A model generated the notes under the pieces. The model worked only from the letters and a program-made list of their open reading frames with translations. It did no database searches and had not been told where the DNA came from. This document shows positions 11,452 to 22,424 of a stretch of DNA of 64,000 bases, in pieces. The stretch's first letter is position 1; each line of letters begins with the position of its first letter. The translations under genes and the position numbers were made by a program. The stretch is from Curvibacter microcysteis (GTDB lineage Bacteria; Pseudomonadota; Gammaproteobacteria; Burkholderiales; Burkholderiaceae_C), in contig NZ_JAQSIO010000001.1 of NCBI RefSeq assembly GCF_028649455.1, positions 62,001-126,000 on the forward strand, written 5' to 3'.

Positions 11452-12681
11452 TCAGTCGGCTTGCTTGCGCAGGAAGGCCGGGATTTCCAGGTCGTCCATG
11501 CCGCCCGACACCAGCGCGTCCACCTTGGCCGCAGCTTGGGTGCGGTTGGTGCGCCAGACGCTGGGCACGCTCATGCCGCCGTAGTCGGCGCCCGAGCTGA
11601 CCGAGCCCAGGCCCACCGCGTTGCCCACCGAGCCGCCAGCCGACGCCACGGGCAGGTTGAAGCCCACGTTGTCGGTGCCGGTGCGCAGCACTTGCAGCGG
11701 AGGCGCTTGACGGCGAGCGTTTTGACGGCTCAGGCCGGTGGCAACCACGGTCACGCGGATGTTCTCACCCAGGGTGTCGTCGTAGGCGGCGCCGTAGATG
11801 ACATGCGCGTCAGGCGAAGCGTAGGCGTTGATGGTGCTCATCGCCAGCTTGGATTCGGACAGCTTCAGGCTGCCCTTGGCGGCGGTGACCAACACCAGCA
11901 CGCCCTTGGCGCCCGACAGGTCGATGCCTTCGAGCAGCGGGCAGGCCACGGCTTGCTCGGCGGCGATGCGGGCGCGGTCCGGGCCGCTGGCCACGGCGGT
12001 GCCCATCATGGCCTTGCCAGGCTCGCCCATGACGGTGCGGACGTCTTCAAAGTCGACGTTCACATGGCCGTATTCGTTGATGATTTCGGCAATGCCGCCC
12101 ACAGCGTTCTTGAGCACGTCGTTGGCGTGGGCAAAGGCTTCGTCTTGCGTGATGTCGTCGCCCAGCACGTCGAGCAGCTTTTCGTTCAGGACCACGATCA
12201 GCGAGTCGACATTGGCTTCGAGTTCGGCCAGGCCGTCATCTGCGTTGGTCATGCGGCGCTTGCCTTCCCAGTCGAAAGGCTTGGTCACCACGCCCACGGT
12301 CAGGATGCCCATTTCTTTGGCCACACGGGCGATCACCGGCGCAGCGCCCGTGCCGGTGCCGCCGCCCATGCCGGCGGTGATGAACAGCATGTGGGCACCC
12401 GTGATGGCAGCACGGATGTCATCAAGGGCCGCTTCGGCGGCGTCACGGCCCTTGTCGGGCTTGCTGCCTGCGCCCAGACCGCTCAGACCCAGTTGAATCG
12501 TGCGATGGGCAGCGCTGCGGCTCAGGGCCTGCGCGTCGGTGTTGGCGCAGACGAATTCGACGCCTTGCACATGGCGTTGGATCATGTGTTCGACCGCGTT
12601 GCCGCCGCCACCACCCACCCCAATCACCTTGATCTGCGTGCCCATGTTGAACTCTTCAACTTCGATCATTTCGATGGTCAT
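11452..12681 (-). CDS. ftsZ: Cell division protein FtsZ
   Basis: FtsZ is the tubulin-like GTPase that forms the division ring. The signature loop GMGGGTGTGAAPV is at about 104-116. The nucleotide-binding GVGGGGGNAV starts at 21. The C-terminal tail DDLEIPAFLRKQAD is the conserved peptide that binds FtsA and ZipA-like anchors. The length is 409 residues. The first twelve residues (MTIEMIEVEEFN) precede a second Met, so a shorter start at codon 13 is possible, but AGGAGCAAC just upstream of the ATG at 12681 supports the longer form. It is the last gene of the dcw cluster and has its own upstream gap of 228 bases. Confidence 0.98.
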   Translation of the reverse strand: MTIEMIEVEEFNMGTQIKVIGVGGGGGNAVEHMIQRHVQGVEFVCANTDAQALSRSAAHRTIQLGLSGLGAGSKPDKGRDAAEAALDDIRAAITGAHMLFITAGMGGGTGTGAAPVIARVAKEMGILTVGVVTKPFDWEGKRRMTNADDGLAELEANVDSLIVVLNEKLLDVLGDDITQDEAFAHANDVLKNAVGGIAEIINEYGHVNVDFEDVRTVMGEPGKAMMGTAVASGPDRARIAAEQAVACPLLEGIDLSGAKGVLVLVTAAKGSLKLSESKLAMSTINAYASPDAHVIYGAAYDDTLGENIRVTVVATGLSRQNARRQAPPLQVLRTGTDNVGFNLPVASAGGSVGNAVGLGSVSSGADYGGMSVPSVWRTNRTQAAAKVDALVSGGMDDLEIPAFLRKQAD

Positions 12682-12772
12682 CTTGTTGCTCCTGAATCTG
12701 CCTGATATGCAATTGCCAAAAATTTTTACTGTTGGAATATTGTGACTTGCCAGAGGGCCTTCACGGCGGTCC

Positions 12773-12802
12773 GATACAGTGTTCCGCTCGCCTTTTTTTC
12801 AA
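12773..12802 (-). promoter_or_regulatory. Candidate ftsZ promoter in the ftsA-ftsZ gap
   Basis: On the minus strand TTGAAA (12802-12797) is followed after 18 bases by TGTATC (12778-12773). The -10 box matches poorly. The 228-base gap (12682-12909) is the largest inside the dcw cluster and holds no gene. It also contains an A/T-rich AAAAATTTTT palindrome at 12719-12728 close to the ftsZ ribosome binding site. A dedicated ftsZ promoter is common in this position, but this particular site is a weak call. Confidence 0.3.
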
Positions 12803-12909
12803 GGGCGGACTGCCCCGGGCGAGCCAGCGTTTTCGCTGGGGCGGGCCGAGCGCCAGCACCCCGCTCCAGCGGGTGATGCCAGCCCCGAGGCCCGGTTGGA
12901 AAAACATGG

Positions 12910-14139
12910 TCAGAAGTTCCCCACGATGAAGTCCTTGAAGCGGCCAAAGGCCGTCTTCATGGAGCCACTTTTCTGGGCCACTTTGAAGCCTCGGATGCGG
13001 GCCTGGCGGGCCTCTTCCATCAAGCCCATGACGGTGGCGGCGCGCGGCTGGGCCACCATGTCGGACAGGGCGCTGGAATACTTGGGCAGACCCCGGCGCA
13101 CGGGCTTCAGGAAGATGTCCTCGGCCAGCTCCACCATGCCGGGCATGACCGAGCTGCCGCCGGTGAGCACGATGCCCGAGGACAGCACTTCCTCGTAGCC
13201 GGATTCGCGGATCACCTGCTGCACCAGGGAGAAGATTTCTTCGACGCGCGGCTCGATCACACCCGCCAAAGCCTGGCGGCTCAGCATGCGCGGGCCCCGG
13301 TCGCCCAGACCCGGCACTTCGACCTGGGTCTCGGCATCGGCCAGCAGTTGCTTGGCGTAGCCCGACTCGACCTTGATGTCCTCGGCGTCCTTGGTCGGCG
13401 TGCGCAAGGCCATGGCGATGTCGCTGGTGATCAAGTCACCGGCGATCGGGATCACCGCCGTGTGGCGGATGGCGCCGTTGGTGAAGATGGCCACGTCGGT
13501 CGTGCCCGCGCCAATGTCGACCACGGCCACGCCGAGCTCACGCTCGTCATCGGTCAGCACGGCTTGGCTGGAGGCCAGCGGGTTGAGCATCAGCTGCTCC
13601 ACATCGAGGCCGCAGCGGCGCACGCACTTGATGATGTTCTCGGCCGCGCTCTGCGCCCCGGTCACGATGTGCACCTTGGCTTCCAGGCGCAGGCCGCTCA
13701 TGCCGATGGGCTCTTTGACGTCCTGGCCGTCAATGACGAACTCCTGCGGCTCCACCAGCAACAGGCGCTGGTCGGTCGAGATGTTGATGGCCTTGGCCGT
13801 CTCCACCACGCGGGCCACGTCGGCCGAGGTGACTTCCTTGTCCTTGACCGCCACCATGCCGCTGGAGTTGAGGCCGCGGATGTGGCTGCCGGTGATGCCG
13901 GTGTAGACGCGGGTGATCTTGCAGTCGGCCATCAGCTCGGCCTCTTTGAGGGCTTGCTGGATGCTTTGCACGGTGGCGTCGATGTTGACCACCACGCCGC
14001 GCTTGAGGCCGTTGCTGGGGGCCACGCCCAAGCCAGCGAGCTTGAGCTCACCGCCGGGCAGGACTTCGGCCACCACCGCCATGACCTTGGCCGTGCCAAT
14101 GTCCAGCCCCACCACCAGATCCTTGTATTCCTTTGCCAT
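12910..14139 (-). CDS. ftsA: Cell division protein FtsA
   Basis: FtsA is the actin-like ATPase that anchors FtsZ to the membrane and recruits later division proteins. The 409-residue protein starts KDLVVGLDIGTAKVMAVVAEV (phosphate-1 motif), contains VVDIGAGTTDVAIF (phosphate-2) and GIVLTGGSSVMPGM (adenosine motif). It ends with the basic amphipathic tail GRFKDFIVGNF, expected to insert into the inner membrane. It is 34 bases downstream of ftsQ. Confidence 0.98.
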   Translation of the reverse strand: MAKEYKDLVVGLDIGTAKVMAVVAEVLPGGELKLAGLGVAPSNGLKRGVVVNIDATVQSIQQALKEAELMADCKITRVYTGITGSHIRGLNSSGMVAVKDKEVTSADVARVVETAKAINISTDQRLLLVEPQEFVIDGQDVKEPIGMSGLRLEAKVHIVTGAQSAAENIIKCVRRCGLDVEQLMLNPLASSQAVLTDDERELGVAVVDIGAGTTDVAIFTNGAIRHTAVIPIAGDLITSDIAMALRTPTKDAEDIKVESGYAKQLLADAETQVEVPGLGDRGPRMLSRQALAGVIEPRVEEIFSLVQQVIRESGYEEVLSSGIVLTGGSSVMPGMVELAEDIFLKPVRRGLPKYSSALSDMVAQPRAATVMGLMEEARQARIRGFKVAQKSGSMKTAFGRFKDFIVGNF

Positions 14140-14173
14140 ATGTGTACCTGTGATTCTGTGTATTGGGTTGGGT

Positions 14174-14965
14174 CTATTTTTTGGGAACGTCGGCCGTCAC
14201 CGTGGTCACGCCACGCAAGCGCAGGGCATAGCCTTCGGTGTGGCGCAAATCAGCGCTTTCAAGCGCATTGGTGCGGCGGCCATAACGCGAAGTCACTTGG
14301 GTCAGCGTGGCCACAAAACGGCGCGTGCGGGTCAGCACCTGGTCCACCGTGCCGTTGCCCAGTTCGATCTCGGCGCCCGAGTCCAGCGTGGCGCGCCAGC
14401 CACCGCGCTGCGTGAGTTCAAGCTCGGCCAGGTCCAGATCGACCTGTTTGAGGATGGGGCGCAAGCGGCCGTACATGTCCAGCACCTCGACCGATTGACG
14501 TTCGGGGCCGTTCAGGCGGGGCAGGTCGTCGGCATCCACATCGCCGACATTGGCCTCGAACACCTCACCAAAACTGTTCAACATGCCGGAGCCGCTCTCC
14601 GGGCCCCACAAGGCCACGGGCACATGCTCTTCCAGCTGCACCTGCAACTGGTTGGGAAACTGGCGTCGCACCGAAGCCTGACGCACCCACGGCACGCCTT
14701 CAAACACCGCGCGTGCCTGCTGCAGGTCCACGGTGAAGAAGTTGCCGACCAGCTTGTGCGCCACATTGGCGCGCAAGGTGACCGCGTTGTTGTGCGCCAA
14801 CTCGCCCTGCACCGTGATGCCGCCAATCGAAAAAGCGGGGTGCCGCAGCACCCACCAGCCGCCCGCCGCCAGCACCAGCGTGGTCAGGCCCATGAACAGG
14901 ACCGAGGCGGTCAGGTTCATCAGCTTGACGTCCAGCGGCACGGCCAGCGAGTCGTTCATGCGCAT
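14174..14965 (-). CDS. ftsQ: Cell division protein FtsQ
   Basis: FtsQ is a bitopic inner-membrane protein that links early and late divisome proteins through its periplasmic POTRA domain. The ATG at 14965 overlaps the ddl stop (TGATG), so I used it instead of the longer open frame running into ddl. The 263 residues have one membrane helix (about 18-38, LTASVLFMGLTTLVLAAGG). A POTRA-like region starts at about 50 (FSIGGITVQGELAHNN), and a FtsQ-type beta domain follows (WRATLDSGAEIELGNG). It ends in a lysine tail after a short variable stretch. Confidence 0.95.
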   Translation of the reverse strand: MRMNDSLAVPLDVKLMNLTASVLFMGLTTLVLAAGGWWVLRHPAFSIGGITVQGELAHNNAVTLRANVAHKLVGNFFTVDLQQARAVFEGVPWVRQASVRRQFPNQLQVQLEEHVPVALWGPESGSGMLNSFGEVFEANVGDVDADDLPRLNGPERQSVEVLDMYGRLRPILKQVDLDLAELELTQRGGWRATLDSGAEIELGNGTVDQVLTRTRRFVATLTQVTSRYGRRTNALESADLRHTEGYALRLRGVTTVTADVPKK

Positions 14966-15939
14966 CAGCCTTGCACCGCCGCAGGGGCGGAATCGAGGGC
15001 GGCACTGGCCAGCACCTGCAGGCACAGGTCCTCGTAGCTGAGGCCGGTGGCCCGGGCCGACATGGGCACCAGGGAGTGACCGGTCATGCCGGGCGAGGTG
15101 TTCATTTCCAGCAGGAAGGGCTTGCGGTCGCTGGCGCGGATCATCAGGTCGGCGCGGCCCCAGCCCCGGCAGCCCAGCGACAGGTAGGCTGCCAGCACGA
15201 TGCGCTGGATCTCGGCTTCTTCCTCGGGCGGCAGGCCGCTCGGGCACTGGTACTTCACGTCGTCGGTGAAGTACTTGTTCTGGTAGTCGTAGGCGCCGTC
15301 AGGTGCGGCGATGCGGATCACCGGCAGGGCGCGCGCGTTGAGTCCCGTGCCCAGCACCGGGCAGGTGACTTCCTCGCCCACGATGAACTCTTCGCACAGC
15401 ACATCGGGGTCGTAGCGGGCCGACAGGCTGACGGCCTCCTGCATTTCCGAATAGCCATTGACCTTGGTGACGCCAATCGACGAGCCCTCGCGCGGCGGCT
15501 TGACGATCAAGGGCAGCCCCAGGGTGTCGGGCACGGTGCGCACCACCTCGCGGCCCTGGCGGTCGGGGCTCAGGCACACATAGCGCGGCGTGGGCAGGCC
15601 ATCGGCCAACCACAGGCGCTTGGTCATGACCTTGTCCATGGCCACGCTGGAGGCCATCACCCCCGAACCGGTGTAGGGAATGCCGAGCAGTTCGAGGGCA
15701 CCCTGCACCGTGCCGTCTTCGCCATGGCGACCGTGCAAAGCGATGAAGCAGCGCGCAAAACCGGCCTGGCGCAGCTCGCTGAGGTCACGCCCAGCGGGGT
15801 CAAACGGGTGGGCATCCACGCCCTTGGACAGCAAGGCCTGCAACACGCCCTGGCCCGACATCAGCGAGACCTCGCGCTCAGCCGAGCTGCCGCCCATCAA
15901 CACCGCCACCTTGCCCAGCTCAGAAACCTGGATCGCCAT
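14965..15939 (-). CDS. ddl: D-alanine--D-alanine ligase
   Basis: This ATP-grasp ligase makes the D-Ala-D-Ala dipeptide used by MurF. The 324-residue form starts [26 protein letters not shown]; the ATG overlaps the murC stop as TGATG, which fixes the start. Visible motifs include [25 protein letters not shown] and [16 protein letters not shown]. The C-terminal set [23 protein letters not shown] carries the Mg2+-binding Glu and Asn. This is the DdlB-type position inside the dcw cluster. Confidence 0.97.
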   Translation of the reverse strand: MAIQVSELGKVAVLMGGSSAEREVSLMSGQGVLQALLSKGVDAHPFDPAGRDLSELRQAGFARCFIALHGRHGEDGTVQGALELLGIPYTGSGVMASSVAMDKVMTKRLWLADGLPTPRYVCLSPDRQGREVVRTVPDTLGLPLIVKPPREGSSIGVTKVNGYSEMQEAVSLSARYDPDVLCEEFIVGEEVTCPVLGTGLNARALPVIRIAAPDGAYDYQNKYFTDDVKYQCPSGLPPEEEAEIQRIVLAAYLSLGCRGWGRADLMIRASDRKPFLLEMNTSPGMTGHSLVPMSARATGLSYEDLCLQVLASAALDSAPAAVQG

Positions 15940-17369
15940 CAGATTTGCACTCCCTTCAACGACTGTGCTGCCGACTGCAGCAACTCCACCACCTTGGCGG
16001 GCACGGCTCCGATGGAGCCTGCGCCCATGCACATCACCACATCGCCGTCACGCGCATTGCTGACGATGGCCTCAGGCAAGGCCTCGATCTGGTCAACAAA
16101 CACCGGCTCCACGCGGCCCGCCACGCGCAGGGCACGCGACAGGGCGCGACCGTCGGCAGCCACGATGGGCGCTTCGCCGGCGGCATAGACCTCGGCCAGC
16201 AGCACGGCGTCCGCCTGGCCGATGACCTTGACGAAATCTTCAAAGCAGTCCCGCGTGCGGGTGTAGCGGTGCGGCTGGAAGGCCAGCACCAAGCGGCGGC
16301 CTGGGAAGGCGCCGCGCGCCGCAGCCAGCGTGGCGGCCATTTCCACCGGGTGGTGGCCATAGTCGTCAATGACGGTGAACTGGCCGCCGTCGCGCGCAGG
16401 CAGGTCGCCATAGCGTTGGAAGCGCCGGCCCACGCCCTTGAACTGGGCCAGGCCACGCTGCACGGCCTCGTCCGCAATGCCCAGCTCCACCGCCACCGCG
16501 ATCGCCGACAAGGCGTTGAGCACGTTGTGTTCGCCCGCCAGGTTCAGCACCACGGGCAGGTCGGGCAGGGTCACACCATTGCGGCGTTGCACGGTGAAGT
16601 GCATCTGGCCGGCCACGGCGCGCACGTCCACCGCACGCACCTGGGCTTCGGGGCCAAAGCCGTAGCTGGTGATGGGGCAGTTGACCTGGGGCAGGATCTC
16701 GCGGATCGCCGGATCGTCGGTGCACAGGATGGCCGTGCCGTAGAAGGGCATGCGGTGCAGAAAGTCCACGAAGGCCGCCTTCAGGCGGTTGAAGTCGTGG
16801 CCATAGGTTTCCATGTGGTCAGCGTCGATGTTGGTGACCACCGCCATGACCGGCAACAGGTTGAGGAAGGAGGCGTCCGACTCGTCGGCCTCGACCACGA
16901 TGTAGTCGCCACTGCCCAGCTTGGCATTGGCACCCGCGCTGTTGAGGCGCCCACCAATGACGAAGGTGGGGTCCAGACCGGCTTCGGCCAGCACGCTGGT
17001 GACCAGGCTGGTGGTGGTGGTCTTGCCGTGGGTGCCGGCAATGGCGATGCCGCGCTTCAGGCGCATCAACTCGGCCAGCATCAGGGCACGTGGCACCACG
17101 GGGATGCGGCGCTCGCGCGCCACCAGCACCTCGGGGTTGTCGGCCTTCACGGCGGTGGAGGTGACCACGCAATCCGCAGCCTCGACATTGGCCGCGTTGT
17201 GGCCGACCGAGGTCTTGATGCCCAGGTCTTGCAGGCGGCGCAGGGTGGCGCTGTCGGACAGGTCGGAGCCCGAGATCGTGTAGCCCAGGTTGAACAGCAC
17301 CTCGGCGATGCCGCTCATGCCAGCGCCGCCGACGCCGACGAAATGGATGTGGCGAATGGCGTGCTTCAT
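15939..17369 (-). CDS. murC: UDP-N-acetylmuramate--L-alanine ligase MurC
   Basis: MurC adds L-alanine to UDP-MurNAc, the first peptide step of murein precursor synthesis. The 476-residue Mur ligase has the N-terminal [14 protein letters not shown] Rossmann loop, the ATP P-loop [10 protein letters not shown] (about 115-124), [13 protein letters not shown] in the central domain and [10 protein letters not shown] in the C-terminal domain. It overlaps murG by four bases (ATGA) and ddl by one base, so translation is probably coupled through the cluster. Confidence 0.98.
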   Translation of the reverse strand: MKHAIRHIHFVGVGGAGMSGIAEVLFNLGYTISGSDLSDSATLRRLQDLGIKTSVGHNAANVEAADCVVTSTAVKADNPEVLVARERRIPVVPRALMLAELMRLKRGIAIAGTHGKTTTTSLVTSVLAEAGLDPTFVIGGRLNSAGANAKLGSGDYIVVEADESDASFLNLLPVMAVVTNIDADHMETYGHDFNRLKAAFVDFLHRMPFYGTAILCTDDPAIREILPQVNCPITSYGFGPEAQVRAVDVRAVAGQMHFTVQRRNGVTLPDLPVVLNLAGEHNVLNALSAIAVAVELGIADEAVQRGLAQFKGVGRRFQRYGDLPARDGGQFTVIDDYGHHPVEMAATLAAARGAFPGRRLVLAFQPHRYTRTRDCFEDFVKVIGQADAVLLAEVYAAGEAPIVAADGRALSRALRVAGRVEPVFVDQIEALPEAIVSNARDGDVVMCMGAGSIGAVPAKVVELLQSAAQSLKGVQI

Positions 17370-18433
17370 CGGGCCAGCTCCTCGCAGGCGTTCACCACCT
17401 CGGTGGTGGCTTCAGTTTTTTGCATCTTCTTGGCTTGCAATGCCCGCGCCAACAGATCGGCACGGGGGGTGGTCAGGATCAGCTCGGCCAGCGGGCCGGG
17501 CTTGAGTTCGGTTTGCGGCATCAGCCAGCCCCCTTGTTCGTCCACCAGGAAGCGGGCGTTGGTGGTCTGGTGGTCGTCCACCGCAAAGGGGAATGGCACA
17601 TACACCGCGGCGGCGCCGACGGCGGCGATCTCGGTCACGGTGCTGGCACCGGCGCGGCAAATGATCAGGTCGGCCTCGGCAAAAGCCGTGGCGGTGTCGT
17701 CGATGAAGGGGGTCAGATCGGCTTCGACGCCCGCGGCGCGGTAGGCCTCGCGCAGCGCGTCGATCTGCTTGGCGCCGCTTTGGTGACGCACCAAGGGGCG
17801 CTGCTCAGGCGGGATCATGGCCAGCGCTTGCGGCACGGTGTCATTGAGCGCCTTGGCGCCCAGGCTGCCCCCCACCACCAGCACGCGCAGCGGGCCCTGG
17901 CGACCGGCAAAGCGCTCAGCAGGACCTGGCTGCGAGGTGAAGCCCGCGCGCAGCGGGTTGCCCACCCAGCGGCCCTTGGCGAACACGCCCGGGAAGGCGG
18001 TGAACACGCGGTCAGCCACGCCAGCCAGCACCTTGTTGGCCATGCCGGCGACCGAATTCTGCTCGTGCAGCACCAGGGGCTTGCCCCAAAGCACCGCCAT
18101 CATGCCGGCCGGAAAGGTGATGTAGCCCCCCAGGCCCACCACCACGTCAGGTTGCACGCGGCGCACCACCTGCAGGCTTTGCCAGAAGGCCTTGAGCAGG
18201 CGCATCGGCAGCAGCGCCAGGGTCAGCAGGCCCTTGCCGCGCACGCCGGAGAAATCAACCGTCTCGAAAGTGAAGCCGCGCGGCGGCACGATCTGGCTTT
18301 CCATGCTGTTGGGGCCACCCAGCCAGTGCACGCGCCAGCCGCGCTCGCGCAGCGCCTCGGCCACCGCCAGGCCCGGGAAGATGTGGCCGCCGGTGCCGCC
18401 GGCCATGATCAGTGCGGTTTTTTGACGGCTCAT
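17366..18433 (-). CDS. murG: UDP-GlcNAc--undecaprenyl-pyrophosphoryl-MurNAc-pentapeptide GlcNAc transferase MurG
   Basis: MurG adds GlcNAc to lipid I to make lipid II at the cytoplasmic face. The 355-residue GT28 enzyme starts at the ATG that overlaps the ftsW stop (ATGA). The N-terminal glycine loop [19 protein letters not shown], the second loop [16 protein letters not shown], the HQSGAKQ segment and [15 protein letters not shown] with [10 protein letters not shown] for UDP-GlcNAc binding are all present. The open frame extends upstream into ftsW, but those residues do not look coding. Confidence 0.97.
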   Translation of the reverse strand: MSRQKTALIMAGGTGGHIFPGLAVAEALRERGWRVHWLGGPNSMESQIVPPRGFTFETVDFSGVRGKGLLTLALLPMRLLKAFWQSLQVVRRVQPDVVVGLGGYITFPAGMMAVLWGKPLVLHEQNSVAGMANKVLAGVADRVFTAFPGVFAKGRWVGNPLRAGFTSQPGPAERFAGRQGPLRVLVVGGSLGAKALNDTVPQALAMIPPEQRPLVRHQSGAKQIDALREAYRAAGVEADLTPFIDDTATAFAEADLIICRAGASTVTEIAAVGAAAVYVPFPFAVDDHQTTNARFLVDEQGGWLMPQTELKPGPLAELILTTPRADLLARALQAKKMQKTEATTEVVNACEELAR

Positions 18434-19698
18434 ACCCGGCCTCCGCGCATCAGCACTTTGTTTTCGTAATCGATGCGCAGCACCACGGCGATGGTCACCA
18501 AGTTCATCAGCACGGCCGAGCCGCCGTAGCTCATCAAAGGCAGGGTCAGGCCCTTGGTGGGCAGCGCGCCCAGGTTCACGCCCATGTTGATGAACGCCTG
18601 AAAGCCCATCCAGATGCCCACGCCCTGCGCCACCAGACCGGGGAAGACCCGGTCCAGCGCAATCGCCTGGCGGCCGATGTGCATCATGCGGCGGGTCATC
18701 CACAGGAACAGGCCGATGACCAGCAGCACGCCGATCAGGCCGAACTCTTCGCCGATCACCGCCAGCAAGAAGTCGGTGTGGGCCTCGGGCAGCCAGTGCA
18801 GCTTCTCGACGCTGCCGCCCAGGCCGACGCCAAAAATCTCACCGCGCCCGATGGCGATCAGCGAGTGCGACAGTTGGTAGCCCTTGCCCAGCGCGTTGTG
18901 CTCGCTCCAGGGGTCGAGGTAGGCAAAGATGCGCTCACGCCGCCAGGGCGAGGCGGCGATCATCATGCTGAAGGCACCCACCAGCACGGCGGCGATCAAG
19001 AAGAACATGCGGGCGTTCACACCGCCCAAGAACAAGATGCCCATGGCGATCACCGCGATCACCATGAAAGCGCCCATGTCGGGTTCGGCCAGCAACAAGG
19101 CGCCCACCAAGCCCACCGCCACGCCCATGGGCAACACGGCGCGGAAGAAGCGCTCTTTGACTTCCATCTTGCGCACCATGTAGTCGGCGGCATAGAGCAG
19201 CACGGCGAACTTGGCCAATTCGGAGGGTTGAAAGCTCAGCGGGCCCAGGGCGATCCAGCGCCGCGCGCCGTACACCACCTTGCCCACATGGGGGATCAGC
19301 ACCGCGATCAGCAGCACCAGCGAGCCCACAAACAGCCAGGGCGCACATTTTTCCCAGACCTTCATCGGCACCTGGAAGGCCAGCAGCGCCGCGACAAAAC
19401 CCATCACCAGCCACAGCGCGTGGCGGCTCAGGAAGTAGGTGTGGGTGTAGTTGGCAAAGCGCGGGTTGTCGGGCATGGCCACCGAGGCGGAATAGACCAT
19501 CACCAAGCCCCAGGCCAGCAGGGCCACGGTGACCCAGACCAGGGCCTGGTCCACGCCCAACATGCTGGCACGCGCCGGCGCACCGCGCCCCTCGTCAGCC
19601 GACCAGGTGCGGATGGGCAAGACCTCGACCGCGGCCTTGGAGACGCCGCTGAACCAGCCCGAAAGCCGTCCCGAAAAAGGTCCTGCCGCCTGGCTCAT
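18430..19698 (-). CDS. ftsW: Lipid II polymerase / division protein FtsW
   Basis: FtsW is the SEDS-family glycosyltransferase that works with FtsI at the septum. The 422 residues hold about ten hydrophobic segments. SEDS signatures are visible: [22 protein letters not shown] near the middle, [15 protein letters not shown], and [23 protein letters not shown] near the end. The cytoplasmic N-terminus is about 55 residues long. It overlaps murD by four bases and murG by four bases. Confidence 0.98.
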   Translation of the reverse strand: MSQAAGPFSGRLSGWFSGVSKAAVEVLPIRTWSADEGRGAPARASMLGVDQALVWVTVALLAWGLVMVYSASVAMPDNPRFANYTHTYFLSRHALWLVMGFVAALLAFQVPMKVWEKCAPWLFVGSLVLLIAVLIPHVGKVVYGARRWIALGPLSFQPSELAKFAVLLYAADYMVRKMEVKERFFRAVLPMGVAVGLVGALLLAEPDMGAFMVIAVIAMGILFLGGVNARMFFLIAAVLVGAFSMMIAASPWRRERIFAYLDPWSEHNALGKGYQLSHSLIAIGRGEIFGVGLGGSVEKLHWLPEAHTDFLLAVIGEEFGLIGVLLVIGLFLWMTRRMMHIGRQAIALDRVFPGLVAQGVGIWMGFQAFINMGVNLGALPTKGLTLPLMSYGGSAVLMNLVTIAVVLRIDYENKVLMRGGRV

Positions 19699-21215
19699 GC
19701 CAAGCCCCCTTCCAGCGAGGTGCCGGCTTCATCCGCCAGGGTCTGCACCGCCGCGCAAAAGACGCGGGCGCGGTGCTCGTAGTTGTCAAACATGTCCAGG
19801 CTGGCGCAGGCGGGCGACATCAGCACGGCGTCGCCGCCGCGCGCCAGTGTCGCTGCCTGTTGCACGGCCTCGGGCAGGGTGGCGACGGTGTGCAGGGGCA
19901 CGCCGGTGCCGGCCAGGGCCTGGGCAATCAGGGGGGCATCGCGGCCGATCAGCAGCACGGCGCGCACATAGCGCGACACGGGGTCGGCCAGCGGAGAAAA
20001 GTCCTGGCCCTTGCCGTCACCGCCCAGGATGACGACGATGCGGCGCTCGGCCCCCAGGCCTTGCAAGGCCGCCACCGTGGCCCCCACGTTGGTGCCCTTG
20101 CTGTCGTCGAAGTATTCGATGTCCTGGATCAGCGCCACCGGTTCCACCCGGTGCGGCTCGCCCGCGTATTCACGCAGGCCATAAAGCATCGGACCGATGG
20201 CGCAGCCGGCCGCCTGGGCCAGCGCCAGGGCGGCCAGGGCGTTGGTGGCGTTGTGGCGGCCCCGGATGCGCAGCGCGTCAGCGGGGATCAGGCGTTGGAT
20301 GTGCAGTTCTTCGTCTTCGTCCTTGCGGCGCTTGCGGGTCTCATCGGCCTCCAGGGCGCGCACCAGCCAGGCCATGCCGTTGACCACTTCGATGCCGTAG
20401 TCGCTGGGCCGAGCCGGCAAGCCAGCGCCAAAGGTGATGTGCTCGCGCACCACCGGCTTTTGCAGCTTGGCGCGTTGCGGTGCGGGCAGCATGGCCATCA
20501 CGCTGGCGTCGTCTCGGTTGAGCACGAGCAAGGTCTGGTGGCCAAAGATGCGGGCCTTGGCCTCGGCATAGGCGGCCAGGCTGCCGTGCCAGTCCAGGTG
20601 GTCCTGGGTGACGTTGAGCACGGTCGCGGCGGTGGGCTCAAAGCCCGTGATGCCGTCGAGCTGGAAGCTGGACAGCTCCAGCACCCAGACCTCGGGCAGG
20701 CTGCTGGCGTCCAGGTGCTGCTGCAAGGTGTCGAGCAGGGTCGGGCCAATGTTGCCAGCCACCGCCACGGTCTTGCCGGCACGCTCCACGAGCTGGCCCG
20801 TCAGCGAGGTCACGGTGGTCTTGCCATTGGTGCCCGTGATGGCCAGCACCGCCGGCTGGTAGGCCTGCGCCTCGCGCAGCTCGCTCAAGGCGTGGTTGAA
20901 CAGGCTCAGCTCGCCGCCCACCCACAGGCCCATGGCGCGGGCCGCATCGAAAACAGGCGCCACGGTCGCGGGCGACAGACCCGGCGAGCGGAACACCGCG
21001 CGCACGTCCGTGCCGTCGACCAGGCTGGCACTGAAGGGGCCACCGACAAAGCCGACCTCAGGCCATTCGGCCTGCAGTGTGGCCAGTTGGGGCGGCTGGG
21101 CGCGGCTGTCGGCCACGGTGACGCGCGCGCCCTGGCGGGCGCACCAACGCGCCATGGCCAGGCCGGACGCGCCCAGGCCAAGGATCAGGATGTGCTGGTC
21201 TTGCAGGCGGCTCAC
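19695..21215 (-). CDS. murD: UDP-N-acetylmuramoylalanine--D-glutamate ligase MurD
   Basis: MurD adds D-glutamate to UDP-MurNAc-L-Ala. The 506-residue protein is somewhat longer than the usual 440-460. It has [19 protein letters not shown] for the UDP-binding domain, the P-loop [11 protein letters not shown], and [17 protein letters not shown] in the C-terminal domain. Extra length comes partly from a charged insertion ([15 protein letters not shown]) in the central domain, probably a surface loop. The start is three bases after the mraY stop. Confidence 0.97.
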   Translation of the reverse strand: MSRLQDQHILILGLGASGLAMARWCARQGARVTVADSRAQPPQLATLQAEWPEVGFVGGPFSASLVDGTDVRAVFRSPGLSPATVAPVFDAARAMGLWVGGELSLFNHALSELREAQAYQPAVLAITGTNGKTTVTSLTGQLVERAGKTVAVAGNIGPTLLDTLQQHLDASSLPEVWVLELSSFQLDGITGFEPTAATVLNVTQDHLDWHGSLAAYAEAKARIFGHQTLLVLNRDDASVMAMLPAPQRAKLQKPVVREHITFGAGLPARPSDYGIEVVNGMAWLVRALEADETRKRRKDEDEELHIQRLIPADALRIRGRHNATNALAALALAQAAGCAIGPMLYGLREYAGEPHRVEPVALIQDIEYFDDSKGTNVGATVAALQGLGAERRIVVILGGDGKGQDFSPLADPVSRYVRAVLLIGRDAPLIAQALAGTGVPLHTVATLPEAVQQAATLARGGDAVLMSPACASLDMFDNYEHRARVFCAAVQTLADEAGTSLEGGLA

Positions 21216-21218
21216 GGC

Positions 21219-22397
21219 TTACCTCAGCTTCAGCGTGGTCAGGCCCAGCAGGCACAAGAGCATGGTGATGATCCAGAAGCGGACCACGACCTGGGTCTCT
21301 TTCCAGCCACTCTTCTCGAAGTGGTGGTGCAGCGGCGCCATCTTGAGCAAGCGCCGGCCCTCGCCGTATTTGCGCTTGGTGTACTTGAACCAGCTCACCT
21401 GCAGCATGACGGACAGGGCCTCGACCACGAAGATGCCGCCCATGATGGCCAGCACCACTTCCTGGCGCACGATGATGGCGATGGTGCCCAAGGCACCGCC
21501 CAGGGCCAAGGCCCCGACGTCCCCCATGAAGACCTGGGCCGGGTGGGTGTTGAACCACAGGAAAGCCAGGCCGGCACCGGCCATGGCCGAGCAGAAGATC
21601 AGCAACTCGCCCGACCCCGGGATGTGCGGGAACAGCAGGTACTTGCTGTAGACCGAGCTGCCCGTGACGTAGGCGAACACGCCCAGCGAGGAGCCCACCA
21701 TCACCACCGGCATGATGGCCAGGCCGTCCAGGCCGTCGGTCAGGTTGACCGCGTTGCTCGAGCCCACGATGACCAGGTAGGTCAGGATCACAAAGCCGAA
21801 TACACCCAGCGGGTAACTGACTTCCTTGAAGAAGGGCAGCAGCAAGCCCGCCTTGGGCGGCAGGTCCACGTCAAAGCCCGACTGCACCCAGGTGATGAAC
21901 AGCTCCATCACCTTGAGGTTGGAGCTTTCCGAGATGCTGAACACCAGGTAGAGCGCGGCCACCAGGCCGATCACCGACTGCCACAGGTACTTTTCGCGCG
22001 AGGGCATGCCCTCGGGGTCTTTGTTGACCACCTTGCGCCAGTCATCGGCCCAGCCGATGGCGCCAAAGCCCAGCGTGACCAGCAGCACGATCCAGACAAA
22101 GCGGTTGCTCAGGTCGGCCCACAACAGGGTCGAGATGGCAATCGACAGCAGGATCAGCACCCCGCCCATGGTGGGCGTGCCGCTCTTGCTGAGGTGCGAT
22201 TCCATGGCGTAGCCCCGGATGGGCTGGCCGATTTTCAGGGCGCGCAGGCGCCGGATCACGGCCGGGCCGGCCAGCAGGCCGATCAGCAGCGCGGTGGTCG
22301 CGCCCATGACGGCGCGGAAGGTCAGGTACTGGAACACCCGGAAAAATCCGAATTCGGGCGACAGCGTCTGCAACCATTGGGCAAGACTCAGCAGCAT
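21219..22397 (-). CDS. mraY: Phospho-N-acetylmuramoyl-pentapeptide transferase MraY
   Basis: MraY transfers phospho-MurNAc-pentapeptide to undecaprenyl phosphate, making lipid I in the inner membrane. The 392-residue protein has ten predicted hydrophobic helices. Signature segments are [32 protein letters not shown] with the catalytic DD pair, [30 protein letters not shown] and [14 protein letters not shown]. The gap to murF is 27 bases. Confidence 0.98.
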   Translation of the reverse strand: MLLSLAQWLQTLSPEFGFFRVFQYLTFRAVMGATTALLIGLLAGPAVIRRLRALKIGQPIRGYAMESHLSKSGTPTMGGVLILLSIAISTLLWADLSNRFVWIVLLVTLGFGAIGWADDWRKVVNKDPEGMPSREKYLWQSVIGLVAALYLVFSISESSNLKVMELFITWVQSGFDVDLPPKAGLLLPFFKEVSYPLGVFGFVILTYLVIVGSSNAVNLTDGLDGLAIMPVVMVGSSLGVFAYVTGSSVYSKYLLFPHIPGSGELLIFCSAMAGAGLAFLWFNTHPAQVFMGDVGALALGGALGTIAIIVRQEVVLAIMGGIFVVEALSVMLQVSWFKYTKRKYGEGRRLLKMAPLHHHFEKSGWKETQVVVRFWIITMLLCLLGLTTLKLR

Positions 22398-22424
22398 GGT
22401 TGCTTCTCCTCAAAACAAAATGAA

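Noticed and set aside
12726-12947. Short frames in the ftsA-ftsZ gap
   Set aside because: They overlap the ftsZ promoter region and the ftsA end on either strand and show no recognisable protein features.
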